Assembly: GCA_003246895.1 (NCBI GenBank)
Contig: QKCL01000035.1
Span: 1-64,000, forward strand
Direction: 5' to 3'
Source of the DNA: Spirochaetota bacterium
GTDB taxonomy: Bacteria > Spirochaetota > UBA4802 > UBA5550
Length of the DNA: 64,000 bases
In this document: piece after piece, positions 46,846-57,597 of the stretch
Numbering within the stretch: the stretch's first letter is position 1
How the letters are laid out: the number at the start of each line of letters is the position of its first letter
Translations under genes and position numbers: made by a program
The notes under the pieces: model-generated
What the model saw: the letters and a program-made list of their open reading frames with translations, nothing else
Told to the model about the DNA's origin: nothing
Databases searched by the model: none

Positions 46846-49800
46846 TCACTTCTTCTTTCTTATTATGAGTTTATTGAGAATACCCTTTTTACAGCTTTTC
46901 GGTGCCCCGCCAGATCCCTCTTCAGTTTCAGAACCGAAAATTGTGGGTCTCATATGGATTCCTAGCGGACACAAAAGACGGCATGTTCCCCTTTTTACAT
47001 CCTCTGCGATATTGTAAAAGCATGGAACAAGTACGAGTGTTATTACCGTGGCAAAAATAAGTCCGTATCCGAATCCAAGGGCAAGAGGAGCCACCATATA
47101 GTTTTTGTCACCTATACCGTATATACTCGGCAGAAGCCCCAGAACAGTGGTTCCTGTTGTAAGGATAATGGGCCTGAGGCGCAGCACGGCAGCCTCCGCA
47201 ATTGCATCCTTCAGACTGTGATCCTCATCCCGTTTCAGATTTATAAATTCAACGAGTGTAACCGTATTGCTGACTATTACACCTGCAAGGCTGAAGAGCG
47301 CAAGGATACTCATAAAACAGAGAGGCTCTCCATGAAGGAACAGCGCCCCGATTACTCCGATAAAAGCAAATGGTATGGCACTCATTACAACAAACGGCAC
47401 CATCAGGGATTTAAAAAAGACAGCCAGTATAATAAAGATGACCACAAGGGCTATCTGGAAGAACACTCCAAGTTCAGACAAGCTTTCCTTTGTGTCCTCC
47501 TGTTCTCCACCGTATGAAACAAAATAATCGGGATATTTTTTTGATATGCCGGAGAATTTCATTGCCAGATCCTTATTTACCGCCATTGAATTTGTCTTTG
47601 CAAGATCTACATTGGCTTTTACCTGCACTATACGCTTGTAATTCAGTCTGTTTATCTGTGAATAACCGGGCTGTGTAACCCTCTTTGTCACCATCCCAAG
47701 AGGAATCAGTCCTCCCTGATTGTTGGAGATCATTACTTCGTTAAGCCCCTTCATTCTTTTCCGTGTATTTTCATTGAAACGGACTCTCAGTGTTATTTCA
47801 TCCTCTCCGTCTCGGACAGTGGTTGCCTGTGCTCCCTCAAAGGATGCATTTATTGATGTTGCGATATCCCTGACAGAAAGCTTTGCCCTGGTAGCGAGGA
47901 GCTCATCGGTTTTGTACCTGAACTCTGTCTTTCCCGGTTCAAAGTCCGACCTTATATCAAATACTCCCTTTACTGTTTTAAGGTAGGAGATATATTCACC
48001 GGCTATTTTGTTGAGGGTATCAAAATCCTTACCCCTTATCTCTATATTTATCGGATCCCCCACCGGCGGTCCCGACTCCTGTACCGCAACATTGACACGC
48101 ATATTGCCGGCTATTTCACCTTTTGACTGTGCCGTACTTATGTCACGCCGCAACTGTTCCTCTATTTCGGATGCTATCCGATCCCTGTCCTTTTCAGGTG
48201 TGAGATAAATAAATATAGTTGATTTATGGGTTCCGTCTCCGGGCTTTGGATCAAGCCCATCCGCAACTTCGGTACCTACCCTTGAGTAAAAACACTCAAG
48301 TTCCTTTTTAGGAAGCTTTCCTATTATTGCTTCAATTTTTTTAATCTCCCTCAGGTTGGCATCAAGGTTTCTGCTGTTGGGAAGATAGGTTTTGATCTCA
48401 ATATTCTCGGATCCACCTCCTGGAAAGAATACAAAACCGACTACAGGGAGAAGTTTTAATGACGCCACAAGAAGCAGAAAGAGAGACAATACTGTTACAT
48501 ACCGGAACTTCAGCATGAACTTCAAAAATTTCATATACTTAAGCTGAACCCTGCCGAATAGACCCTTCTCCAGTCTCTCTCCGTCTTCAAGAACAGTAGC
48601 CTCTTCCTCCCTGCCTTCATGTTTGTGCCCTTTCATGAATGAATCAAGAATCGAAGGAAGCAGAAAAAGGGCCACAATCCATGAAGCGGCAAGGCATATC
48701 ATTACCACCATTGGTATATACTTTATGAATTTACCCATTATTCCTGTTAAAAGCATGAGGGGTGTAAATGCCGCTGAAATACATAGGAATGTAACAGTAA
48801 CAGGCCACACAAGCTCCTTCACGCATTTCATTATTGCTTCATTTTTTCTCATGCCCATTTCATAATACCGGTGAGCGTTTTCTGAAATTACTATTCCAAA
48901 ATCAACAATCATTCCAAGAACCATTATCATTCCGAAGAGACTGACAACATTAAGAGTTACACCGAAATAGCCCATACCGATAAAGGCGAACATAAATACC
49001 AGGGGGATAGTTGCAGTCACTATTATGGCCATCCTCATCCCAAGAAAAAAGAAAAGAATTGCAGCAAGGAGTATAAAACCGGTAATGGCATTTGTCACAA
49101 CCGATTCAATATTATTGCGGGTAAATTCACTCCTGTCGTTGAACATCTCAAGTTTCACATTTGCAACATCAGGATTAACATAAACCTTCATCTTCTCCTT
49201 GATTTTATCAGCCAGGACAAGCTCATCGGCACTTCTCTTTTTCCAGATTCTGAAAACAACAGCCCGCTTTCCGGTATATCTTTCCAGTATGTCCGGTTCT
49301 TCCACAGTATCCTTTACTGTGGCAATATCCCTTATGCGTGCAGAATATCCTGCATCATTTGAAACAATAACCGTATCAAGCACCTCATTAATATTATTGA
49401 ACTGCCCCTTTGTTCTGAGTGTGTACTCATCATCACCGATTCTCAGAGGCCCTCCGGGGAGGTCTATATTTCTGTCTGAAAGTTTCCTTGTCACATCGTT
49501 CATACCGAGACGGTATTTAGCCAGTTTGCCCGGATCAACTTCTATGAGGAACTCCCTGTCATAGAATCCGAACTTCTCCACTTCTGCCACACCATTAATG
49601 TCATAGAGGAAATCTTCAAGTCCGTCTCCTACATCCCGGAGCTTCTTCAATGAGATATCTTCATTTTTTGCAATAATTGCCACATCTATGACCTGGGTCT
49701 TGTCAACCTTGATCTCCTCTACAACCGGGTCATCTGCATTATCCGGAAGCCCCTCTACCAGATCTACGCTGTCCTTTATATCCTGAATCACCTTATCCTT

Positions 49801-50106
49801 GTGGGGATGGCCCTTTTCAATATACACAGCAAGAACCGATACGTTTTCAATATTATAGGACCTTACTTTTTCAATGCCGTCAATTTCCCTGAGTTTCTTC
49901 TCAATGGGTATGGTAATGAGGCTTTCAAGTTCATCGGGGGAACCGCCGGGATATACAGTCTTTATGCTCACCATGTCAAAACTGACTTCCGGAAATGATT
50001 CCCTGTTCAGACCGGATATTGTCATGAACCCAAGAAGATAGATGAGTCCGATGAGAAGACCCACGACGAGCTTTTCCTTTATCAGATACTGTATAATACC
50101 AACCAT
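46846..50106 (-). CDS. RND-family efflux permease (AcrB/SwrC-like)
   Basis: 1086 aa with RND motifs (NRESFPEVSFDMVSIKTVYPGGSPDELE, VLGMIVDFGIVISENAHR). Confidence 0.94.
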   Translation of the reverse strand: MVGIIQYLIKEKLVVGLLIGLIYLLGFMTISGLNRESFPEVSFDMVSIKTVYPGGSPDELESLITIPIEKKLREIDGIEKVRSYNIENVSVLAVYIEKGHPHKDKVIQDIKDSVDLVEGLPDNADDPVVEEIKVDKTQVIDVAIIAKNEDISLKKLRDVGDGLEDFLYDINGVAEVEKFGFYDREFLIEVDPGKLAKYRLGMNDVTRKLSDRNIDLPGGPLRIGDDEYTLRTKGQFNNINEVLDTVIVSNDAGYSARIRDIATVKDTVEEPDILERYTGKRAVVFRIWKKRSADELVLADKIKEKMKVYVNPDVANVKLEMFNDRSEFTRNNIESVVTNAITGFILLAAILFFFLGMRMAIIVTATIPLVFMFAFIGMGYFGVTLNVVSLFGMIMVLGMIVDFGIVISENAHRYYEMGMRKNEAIMKCVKELVWPVTVTFLCISAAFTPLMLLTGIMGKFIKYIPMVVMICLAASWIVALFLLPSILDSFMKGHKHEGREEEATVLEDGERLEKGLFGRVQLKYMKFLKFMLKFRYVTVLSLFLLLVASLKLLPVVGFVFFPGGGSENIEIKTYLPNSRNLDANLREIKKIEAIIGKLPKKELECFYSRVGTEVADGLDPKPGDGTHKSTIFIYLTPEKDRDRIASEIEEQLRRDISTAQSKGEIAGNMRVNVAVQESGPPVGDPINIEIRGKDFDTLNKIAGEYISYLKTVKGVFDIRSDFEPGKTEFRYKTDELLATRAKLSVRDIATSINASFEGAQATTVRDGEDEITLRVRFNENTRKRMKGLNEVMISNNQGGLIPLGMVTKRVTQPGYSQINRLNYKRIVQVKANVDLAKTNSMAVNKDLAMKFSGISKKYPDYFVSYGGEQEDTKESLSELGVFFQIALVVIFIILAVFFKSLMVPFVVMSAIPFAFIGVIGALFLHGEPLCFMSILALFSLAGVIVSNTVTLVEFINLKRDEDHSLKDAIAEAAVLRLRPIILTTGTTVLGLLPSIYGIGDKNYMVAPLALGFGYGLIFATVITLVLVPCFYNIAEDVKRGTCRLLCPLGIHMRPTIFGSETEEGSGGAPKSCKKGILNKLIIRKKK

Positions 50107-50210
50107 TTTTCAACCCTCATGACAAAACTGTATTTAAATAAAAATATAAATTTTTAAAAATTATTTTCATAAATTGCTCAAATATAACGCATTCAGTCAA
50201 GTTTAATTTT

Positions 50211-50233
50211 ACAAACAGACCTTGTCTGTATGT
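50211..50233. promoter_or_regulatory. Operator-like inverted repeat in a divergent promoter region
   Basis: ACAAACAGAC-CTT-GTCTGTATGT; 9 of 10 arm positions complementary. Confidence 0.5.
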
Positions 50234-50299
50234 ATTATAGTTCTATAAGACTTCAGTAATTAAATTGACAGAACCCTCCCAAAGAATAAAGTACCATCC

Positions 50300-50719
50300 A
50301 TGAAAAAAATAATAACAATACTTCTGATATCAGTCAGTGCATACGCCGGCATATCATTCAATACAGCAAAGCTTCTTATCAATGGAAAAAAATTTACTGC
50401 AGAAATAGCCGATACCAACGAAAGAAGGGAACACGGCCTCATGTACCGGAAATTTTTACCGGAAAACAGAGCCATGATTTTTATTCATGATGATGAGGAT
50501 TACTATTCATACTGGATGAAAAACTGTTTCATAAGCCTGGATATGGTTTTTTTAAACAGCCGGAAAGAGGTAGTGCACATATTTTATGATGTGCCGCCGT
50601 GCAGGGAAATATTCTGCAGCACCTACAGAACTCCGGTTAAGGCAAAATATATCATAGAGTTCAATTCCGGTACTGCAAAAAGATTAGGGATCAGAAAAGG
50701 AACAGTTGCCCGTTTCTGA
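50300..50719 (+). CDS. DUF192-family secreted protein
   Basis: Signal peptide; REHGLMYRKFLPENRAMIFIHDDEDYYSYWMKNCFISLDMVFL. Confidence 0.87.
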   Translation: MKKIITILLISVSAYAGISFNTAKLLINGKKFTAEIADTNERREHGLMYRKFLPENRAMIFIHDDEDYYSYWMKNCFISLDMVFLNSRKEVVHIFYDVPPCREIFCSTYRTPVKAKYIIEFNSGTAKRLGIRKGTVARF

Positions 50720-50731
50720 TCCGTTTCAGAA

Positions 50732-52507
50732 CTACTTATTCAGAACAAAAAATGCAAGTGATTCATGAAGTCTTTCCGCATCTGCTTCTATTTTTCTGGA
50801 AAGTGACGCAAGTTCCTCAGCCTCTGAAGCAGTATGCTGAATCATGTCATTCATGTTCCCTATGGATTTAACAATTTCATTTGTGGCAGTTTTCTGTTCA
50901 TCAGTGGTTGTATGAATGATATCAGATGTATTCTTAACTATTGTTGTTTCACTTGTGACTCTCTGATTCATTTCACCCTGACGTTTCATGAGTGAATCAA
51001 TGGATGACATCATTTCATTAATGACATTGATTCCGTCCATGATTGTCTTGATTTTTGAAACAGTGTCCTCTGCAGTTTTTAGATTCTCGCCGATTTCCCT
51101 GTTATTAACAAGAATGAGAGAACTGATATCACCGGTACTTGTAGCAGTCTGGTCTGCAAGTTTTGAAATCTCATCGGCAACAACTGCAAAGCCCTTTCCG
51201 GCCTCTCCTGCCCTGGCCGATTCGATAGCAGCATTCAACGAAAGAAGATTTATTTTGTCGGAGATATCATTTATGATATCCACAATGTTTTTCATCTTTT
51301 CGGAACTGTCCATGACCATGCCCAACTTCTGGTTCATGCTCACAATGGATTCCTCTCCATTTTTTGCCTCCAGGCTGATCGATTCGATCTTGCCTCTAGA
51401 ACTTACCATATTCTCATTAACATCCCTGATAAGGGCGGAGAGTTCATCAAGCAGTGTTGTAAACTGGACAACAACATCAAACTGATTCTTGGCTCCATCG
51501 GCAATCTGATCCATGCCTGCTGAAACCTCTTCGATTGAGGCGGTCATTTCCTCTATTGAAGCAGCCTGTCCCTGTGCATGTTCAACAAAACTGCCTGAGG
51601 ATCTGGACATGCTTTCTGAGGCGGTTTTAAGCCCCTTGGAGATGACATCTATTTCATTTAATACCTTCTTCACCTGATCTACAAGTTTACACAATGATTT
51701 GGATATCTCGCCCATCTCATCTTTTGACCTGATATTTATCTCACAGGTAAGATCACCGGAACCTATCTGTTTTATTATTTTTAAAATTTTCTCAACTGAA
51801 CTGTTTATTCGTCCAACCATTACACGTCCAATGATCAAAACAATCAGGACAACTCCGCCGGAAACTCCAAGTACCATAAACATGGTCTTGTTTTTATTTG
51901 CCTTGAGTTCAGCCTGAATCTCCTTGAGCTCGGCTTCAATATCATCAGTATATGTACCGCCGCATACTGTCCATTTCCATGGTTCATAATACTTCGTATA
52001 AACTATCTTCTCGCTTATCTCTTTGGTGGTTGGTTTTTCATAATAATAAGACACAAAACCTCCCCCCTCCCTTGCGGTATCCATCAGTGCAGCCCTGAAT
52101 TTGAACCCTTTTACATCTTTTCTTTCAAGGCTTGCAACTGTTCCCCAGAATTTTCTATTGGTACCGTGAAATGCCCATATCCATGAGTTGTCCTTCTGGA
52201 GCTCATATGCAAAGAAATATCCGCTGCCGTTGTCATACCTGAGCTTTGCCACATGATCCTTCGCTCTGTTCATTCGCTCTTCAATGGAAAGGTCTTTCAG
52301 TTCATCACAGTACTTGACCGAATCATATGCTATTTCTACAAGATTCTTAAGGTAGTCCTTTTTGGAACTGTAGAGCTGCTTTCGGGAATTTTCAAATCGC
52401 AGCTGATATGAACGATTAATAGAAAATACTACAAGCAGCAGAATGATAGCAGCAAGAGCTGTGAGTGAGCTGAGATTTAGCAGATAAATTTTATTTTTTA
52501 ACTTCAT
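50732..52507 (-). CDS. Methyl-accepting chemotaxis protein with Cache-type sensor and HAMP
   Basis: Two TM segments, Cache-like periplasmic region, signalling tip ([35 protein letters not shown]). Confidence 0.94.
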   Translation of the reverse strand: MKLKNKIYLLNLSSLTALAAIILLLVVFSINRSYQLRFENSRKQLYSSKKDYLKNLVEIAYDSVKYCDELKDLSIEERMNRAKDHVAKLRYDNGSGYFFAYELQKDNSWIWAFHGTNRKFWGTVASLERKDVKGFKFRAALMDTAREGGGFVSYYYEKPTTKEISEKIVYTKYYEPWKWTVCGGTYTDDIEAELKEIQAELKANKNKTMFMVLGVSGGVVLIVLIIGRVMVGRINSSVEKILKIIKQIGSGDLTCEINIRSKDEMGEISKSLCKLVDQVKKVLNEIDVISKGLKTASESMSRSSGSFVEHAQGQAASIEEMTASIEEVSAGMDQIADGAKNQFDVVVQFTTLLDELSALIRDVNENMVSSRGKIESISLEAKNGEESIVSMNQKLGMVMDSSEKMKNIVDIINDISDKINLLSLNAAIESARAGEAGKGFAVVADEISKLADQTATSTGDISSLILVNNREIGENLKTAEDTVSKIKTIMDGINVINEMMSSIDSLMKRQGEMNQRVTSETTIVKNTSDIIHTTTDEQKTATNEIVKSIGNMNDMIQHTASEAEELASLSRKIEADAERLHESLAFFVLNK

Positions 52508-52533
52508 CTTTCATTCCTTGAATAGTGCAGACA

Positions 52534-52588
52534 CACTTAATTGTCGGATATAAAAACTGGATTCTCCAATAGAGAATCACATTAAGTG
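52534..52588 (-). promoter_or_regulatory. Nested inverted repeat in the MCP leader
   Basis: Minus strand: CACTTAAT...GATTCTC-TATTG-GAGAATC...ATTAAGTG. Confidence 0.5.
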
Positions 52589-52699
52589 ATAATTACAAGA
52601 AATTTTTTTACTTTTGAATACTTCATGAAAATATTTTATAAATCTTGACTTCTGGAAATTCCATTTTAATTATATCCCGGTCAATATATGGATTAAAAA

Positions 52700-53482
52700 A
52701 TGAATACCACAAAGATAGAGATATCAAAAATATCTGACCTAAATGATCATGACAGGGACATAATAAACAGCTTTGTCATCTCGCATATGGAAAGAACTCT
52801 CCCTGACAGGGACTTCAACTCTCAATTAATGTCAAAACATCTCAGAGATACCGATTTTGTCACAATCGCATGGAACGTTACAGATCATGGCAAAGTTCCG
52901 GCTGGAGCAATATACTTTCGAATAACCAAACCTGAATTTATGCGGTCAAAAGTGCTTTTCATGATCTGTGCAGTAATTGCGACTGACAATGAATCTTCCG
53001 GTCTTGCAAGCAGGCTTGCATACATTACAGTAAAAAAATCAATGGGAATTATTCCCGTCATGCCTCTTGTATTTGTCTGCCGCACTGCAATACCAAGACT
53101 GGTTTCCGGATGGATAAATAATTCCGGAGCATGGCCCAGAATCAGGGAAGATGCACCTGCACGGATAAAGGATCTGGCGGATAAACTGGCACAGTTATTT
53201 TACCCCAATTCGGAATATGACAGGGAACAGATGATGTTTCATAACTGCTATGGTTTCTCCAGAGAATGGTCATATGAAATAAACTATGATTCCATAAAAT
53301 CAAAAGATGAAAAAATCAACGACTACTTCAGGGATAAAATTTTCTTTGAAAAGGACGGGAAACTTTTCACTTCAGCGCATGCACTGTTCATGATTTCTGA
53401 AATAACCATATGGAAAGTCCTGAAATACCTGATAATAAAAAAAACTAGGATCCCAGGCCTCCAGCCAGGACACCAAGTCTGA
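52700..53482 (+). CDS. Hypothetical protein, possibly acetyltransferase-like
   Basis: 260-aa ORF; no motif confidently recognised; convergently overlaps the MocR gene. Confidence 0.6.
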   Translation: MNTTKIEISKISDLNDHDRDIINSFVISHMERTLPDRDFNSQLMSKHLRDTDFVTIAWNVTDHGKVPAGAIYFRITKPEFMRSKVLFMICAVIATDNESSGLASRLAYITVKKSMGIIPVMPLVFVCRTAIPRLVSGWINNSGAWPRIREDAPARIKDLADKLAQLFYPNSEYDREQMMFHNCYGFSREWSYEINYDSIKSKDEKINDYFRDKIFFEKDGKLFTSAHALFMISEITIWKVLKYLIIKKTRIPGLQPGHQV

Positions 53483-54863
53483 TTACAGCGTTTTTTACTC
53501 TTTCATTCCAGATACCGGCACAAATTCTGAAACAGTTATGGTAACTGCTTTTCAATGAGAAAAGGCATCCCGGCGCGATAAGAATCCCCTCCCTTACAGC
53601 AAGTTCGTAGAGCCTGAATGTGTCATAGTTTCCGGGAAGTTCAACCCACAGAATATTTCCCCCTGCAGGTTCTGTTACTGCCGTACCTTCCGGGAAGCAT
53701 TCCAGAATGGTTGTTCTCATATCCATGACCTGTTTCTGCACAACGGTTCGTATTTTTCTCAGATGCCGGTCATATCCCCCCTCCTTCAAAAATCTTGCCA
53801 TGGCGATCTGGTTAATTGAAGGTGTGGATATATTCATTAGAGTTTTGAGTTTGTTGACTTCACTGTAATATTTACCGGGTACAATCCAGCCCACACGGAG
53901 CCCCGGAAATGTCGTCTTTGAAAACGATGAACAGAGAATTACATTTTCACCATTGTCATAGGCCCTGCACACTGACGGTCTTTTGTCAAAGTATAGATCC
54001 CCGTATATATCATCTTCAATGAGAGTTATATTATACTTTTTTATAAGCTTAACAAGTTTTCTTTTATTATCATCAGGCATGGTAAATCCGCTTGGATTAT
54101 TGAAATTTGAAATAAGAAAGAGCGCCCTGACCGGATGATTTTCAAAAACAAATGTAAGTGTATCAATATTTATTCCGTCTTCACCTGTTGGAAGTTCTAT
54201 GACCTTAAGGCCCAGCCTGTCTATGAGTTCAAGTGCACTGAAATAAAGTGGGCTTTCAAGGACAATTGTATCACCGGCACTGCATACGGTCATGAGTGCC
54301 AGAAAGACCGCCTCATGACAGCCGTTTGTGATAACCACGTCCTCAGGAGTAATATCCATGCCGCTGGAGAGACTGATTCTTGCAATCTGCTTTCTCAGTT
54401 CATAAAACCCCGGAGACATGAGATAGGAATATGATTCCAGTTCATTGTACTTCAGTGCATCATTGATGAATTTGTTAAACCTCTGGAGCGGCCAGAGCTC
54501 GTGGTTCAGATTCGAAATACCCAGATTTATTTCAGGCGTAAAATTTTCTCCGTCCTGAAAAGCGCCATAGACCTGGCAGAAATTCATTATTCTCGGATCA
54601 AGTTCGGAAGGGTCTATTTTTTTTGTAATACATTTAAAATCCGGATTATCCTTTACGAAAAACCCTGACTGCGGAACTGCATATATGTAGTTCTGGTTTT
54701 CCAGCATCCAGTAAGCGTCCTTCACAGTGTTGACACTCACATTCAGTTCCTGGCTCAGAGACCTGACAGATGGCAGCCTGTCCCCGTTCTTAAGAGTTCC
54801 GCTCTCAATGAGTTTGAGAATTCTGTCTGCAATTTTCTCATACTGGGTTGTCTTCATGTTCAT
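53445..54863 (-). CDS. MocR-type regulator (GntR HTH plus class I aminotransferase domain)
   Basis: GDRLPSVRSLSQELNVSVNTVKDAYWMLE; VLCSSFSKTTFPGLRVGWIV. Confidence 0.93.
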   Translation of the reverse strand: MNMKTTQYEKIADRILKLIESGTLKNGDRLPSVRSLSQELNVSVNTVKDAYWMLENQNYIYAVPQSGFFVKDNPDFKCITKKIDPSELDPRIMNFCQVYGAFQDGENFTPEINLGISNLNHELWPLQRFNKFINDALKYNELESYSYLMSPGFYELRKQIARISLSSGMDITPEDVVITNGCHEAVFLALMTVCSAGDTIVLESPLYFSALELIDRLGLKVIELPTGEDGINIDTLTFVFENHPVRALFLISNFNNPSGFTMPDDNKRKLVKLIKKYNITLIEDDIYGDLYFDKRPSVCRAYDNGENVILCSSFSKTTFPGLRVGWIVPGKYYSEVNKLKTLMNISTPSINQIAMARFLKEGGYDRHLRKIRTVVQKQVMDMRTTILECFPEGTAVTEPAGGNILWVELPGNYDTFRLYELAVREGILIAPGCLFSLKSSYHNCFRICAGIWNERVKNAVIRLGVLAGGLGS

Positions 54864-55027
54864 GCCTCATTATCACACATTAATAATACACTGTAAAGAC
54901 ACAGTTGCCAATATAATACAGGGTACAGTTCATGAATCAGTGCAAATGTTACCAGTTTTTTTTTGGGAACTGCTGCTTTTCAATAAAATTTTTCTGTTCT
55001 ATATTCATTGTCAACATGGAGGAGATT

Positions 55028-55330
55028 ATGCACTTACTGAAATATCAAACCGGAATTCAAAGAGGAAAAACTTTTTTCACCAAAAAACGTGTCTGCACAA
55101 TATCATGCACTTCCGGGAAAATCTGGATTACATTTCCCTGTTCCGGAGATACTGTTCTATCCGCCGGCGGGACATTAAACGTGGATTCAGGAAATGTATG
55201 CATTATGGCTTTTGAAGATTCTGAAATTACAGTCACAGAACAGTCACACAGATTTTTCCCTTTCTCTTTTAAGAAAGAAAGGGAAAAATTATCCTCATCA
55301 AAAAAAAGAAATTTTGCATCTGTTCAATAA
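55028..55330 (+). CDS. Small DUF2917-like protein
   Basis: GGAGGAG RBS before ATG at 55028; KRVCTISCTSGKIWITFPCSGDTVLSAGGTLNV resembles DUF2917. Confidence 0.55.
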   Translation: MHLLKYQTGIQRGKTFFTKKRVCTISCTSGKIWITFPCSGDTVLSAGGTLNVDSGNVCIMAFEDSEITVTEQSHRFFPFSFKKEREKLSSSKKRNFASVQ

Positions 55331-55419
55331 TCTCGTGTCGATCTTACATCAGACCCGTAAGTTGGGAACTTATGCCACATTTTAAAATACGGCTGTGACA
55401 GTGAAACTCAATTCTGCCT

Positions 55420-57165
55420 TCATCCTCCGTATGACGCAATAAATTCCTTCACAGACGGAATAATATCCTCTACCTGTTTCGCAATCTTTTCAGAAGTCTT
55501 TTCATGGGATTCCGAAAATGCTGAAAAATAGAACTTTATTTTCGGCTCAGTACCAGACGGACGGACAGTCACTTTTGACCCGTCGGATAACAGATACTGA
55601 AGTACATTTGATTTTGGAAGGATCTGTCCGTCAGTTTCCGAATCCGGTATGTCATTATTTGCAAAATCCCTCACAGTAACAACTTCAGTTCCACCAATCA
55701 CTGACGGAGCACTGTTCCTGAAATTTTTCATTATGGCGGATATTATCTCCTGCCCCTTAAGCCCCGGTGCTTCGATTGAAACGTTTCTATCATCGTAATA
55801 ACCGTATGTTCCAAATATCTCCTGAAGGAAATCTCCGATGCTCCTTCCGGAATTCATGAGCCAGGCACAGCACTCGGCAATCATCAGTGTCGCAAGGACG
55901 GCATCCTTGTCACGGGCATAGGTGCCGGCAAGATACCCGTAGCTCTCCTCTCCTCCAAAAACATATTTAAATGTATTTTCACTTTCGAAGGTTTTTATCT
56001 TTTCACCGATGTACTTGAAACCGGTAAGGACATTGAACACCTTCATCGAGAAACTTTCCGCTATCCTGTCCTGAAGATCTGTGGTGACAACTGTTTTAAC
56101 CACTGCACCGTTACCCGGCAGTACTTCCTTGTTTTTAAGTGAAGACAGTATATAGTATTCTATAATAGCCCCAATATGATTTCCTGAGATTACATCGAAT
56201 TCACCGCTGCTGTTCTTTACGGCAATTCCCATGCGGTCTGCATCGGGATCTGTTGCAATTACAATATCCGCCCCGTTATCAAGTGCGTACCTGATAGCCA
56301 TATCCAGGGCTTCCTTCTCTTCGGGATTGGGTTTTTTAACAGTTGAAAACTGTGAATCCGGCTTAAGCTGTTCCTGAACATATATTATATTTTTAAATCC
56401 CAGCCTCTCGAAAAGTTTTGGAACCATGGTTCCGCCTGTTCCATGAATTGGAGAATAAACAATTTTTATATCGCTTTTACCTATCTCCTCAGGCCTGATG
56501 GAAAGAGCAAGAACCTCCTTCAGATAGGCATCATCAATCTCCTGTCCTATCCATTCTATCATTCCGCTATCAAGAAGTTTTTCAAAATCTTCACTTTTCA
56601 CGTCATTCATGGACCTGATTTTTCTGACTTCTTCAATTATTTCCTTATCCTGTGGAGAAATGATCTGCGCGCCGTCACTCCAGTATGCCTTGTAGCCGTT
56701 ATACTCCTTTGGATTATGACTTGCCGTAATTACTATACCGGTTATGCATCCAAGATAGCGCACCGCAAAACTCAGTTCCGGTGTGGGCCTCATCTCGCTG
56801 AAGAGATATGCCTTGATTCCGTTTGAGGCAAATACTCTTGCAGTTTCCATTGCAAATTCCCTTGAGTACATCCTTGAATCATAGGCTATTGCTGCTGACT
56901 TCTCACCTGAAGCAGATCTGTTTACATAATTGGAAAGCCCCTGGGTGGCCTTTGCAATGACATATCTGTTCATTCCGTTTGTGCCATTTCTTATTATACC
57001 CCTGAGGCCTCCTGTACCGAATTCAAGTTCTACGGCAAACCTCTCATTGAGTTCCTGTTCATCACCGGAATCAACGAGCGATTTTATCTCATCAATACAC
57101 TCCAGTTCATATGGTTCAGCTGTCCATTCAGCAACTCTCTGCATCACTTCCTGTGATAGGGACAT
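55420..57165 (-). CDS. Phosphoglucomutase/phosphomannomutase
   Basis: GTGGLRGIIRNGTNGMN, TASHNPKEYNGYKAYWSDGAQI, TDPDADRMGIAV, GGEESYGYL, VRPSGTEPKIKFY. Confidence 0.95.
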   Translation of the reverse strand: MSLSQEVMQRVAEWTAEPYELECIDEIKSLVDSGDEQELNERFAVELEFGTGGLRGIIRNGTNGMNRYVIAKATQGLSNYVNRSASGEKSAAIAYDSRMYSREFAMETARVFASNGIKAYLFSEMRPTPELSFAVRYLGCITGIVITASHNPKEYNGYKAYWSDGAQIISPQDKEIIEEVRKIRSMNDVKSEDFEKLLDSGMIEWIGQEIDDAYLKEVLALSIRPEEIGKSDIKIVYSPIHGTGGTMVPKLFERLGFKNIIYVQEQLKPDSQFSTVKKPNPEEKEALDMAIRYALDNGADIVIATDPDADRMGIAVKNSSGEFDVISGNHIGAIIEYYILSSLKNKEVLPGNGAVVKTVVTTDLQDRIAESFSMKVFNVLTGFKYIGEKIKTFESENTFKYVFGGEESYGYLAGTYARDKDAVLATLMIAECCAWLMNSGRSIGDFLQEIFGTYGYYDDRNVSIEAPGLKGQEIISAIMKNFRNSAPSVIGGTEVVTVRDFANNDIPDSETDGQILPKSNVLQYLLSDGSKVTVRPSGTEPKIKFYFSAFSESHEKTSEKIAKQVEDIIPSVKEFIASYGG

Positions 57166-57213
57166 ATCAATCCTCCGACATATATTTTTTTAATTTTCAT
57201 TTATTCAATTTCG

Positions 57214-57301
57214 CCCGGATCACTGGCATTTAGCAGTGCCGGACAGAAAAACCCCATTCGCAGATATTCAATCCTGAATGATTACTATTCTGCGGTCCGG
57301 G
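57214..57301 (-). promoter_or_regulatory. Candidate structured leader upstream of phosphoglucomutase
   Basis: CCCGGA/TCCGGG enclosing CGCAGA/TCTGCG (with inner ATTCA/TGAAT) and CACTG/CAGTG. Confidence 0.45.
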
Positions 57302-57597
57302 AATTACACCTCAATATCAATATTATTCACACCCCGGGAAGATATCAAATCTTTAACTGCTCCGTTTATCTTTTTTTATTCCCTGATTTCAGCAATGCCA
57401 GCAAAATTCAATGGAATACTCTGTCCATTCTAGTTACAGGCGAAACCCTTATGATTTATCATGACTGATTGAGGATATTTCTGAGAACTGCTCATTGCAG
57501 GATATTTTTGATTTTAAAGCTTCCAGGAAGGATTATAATAATTAATGAATAAAAACAAATGCAGACATGGCAACCGAAAACCATGCCTGATAAAGTT

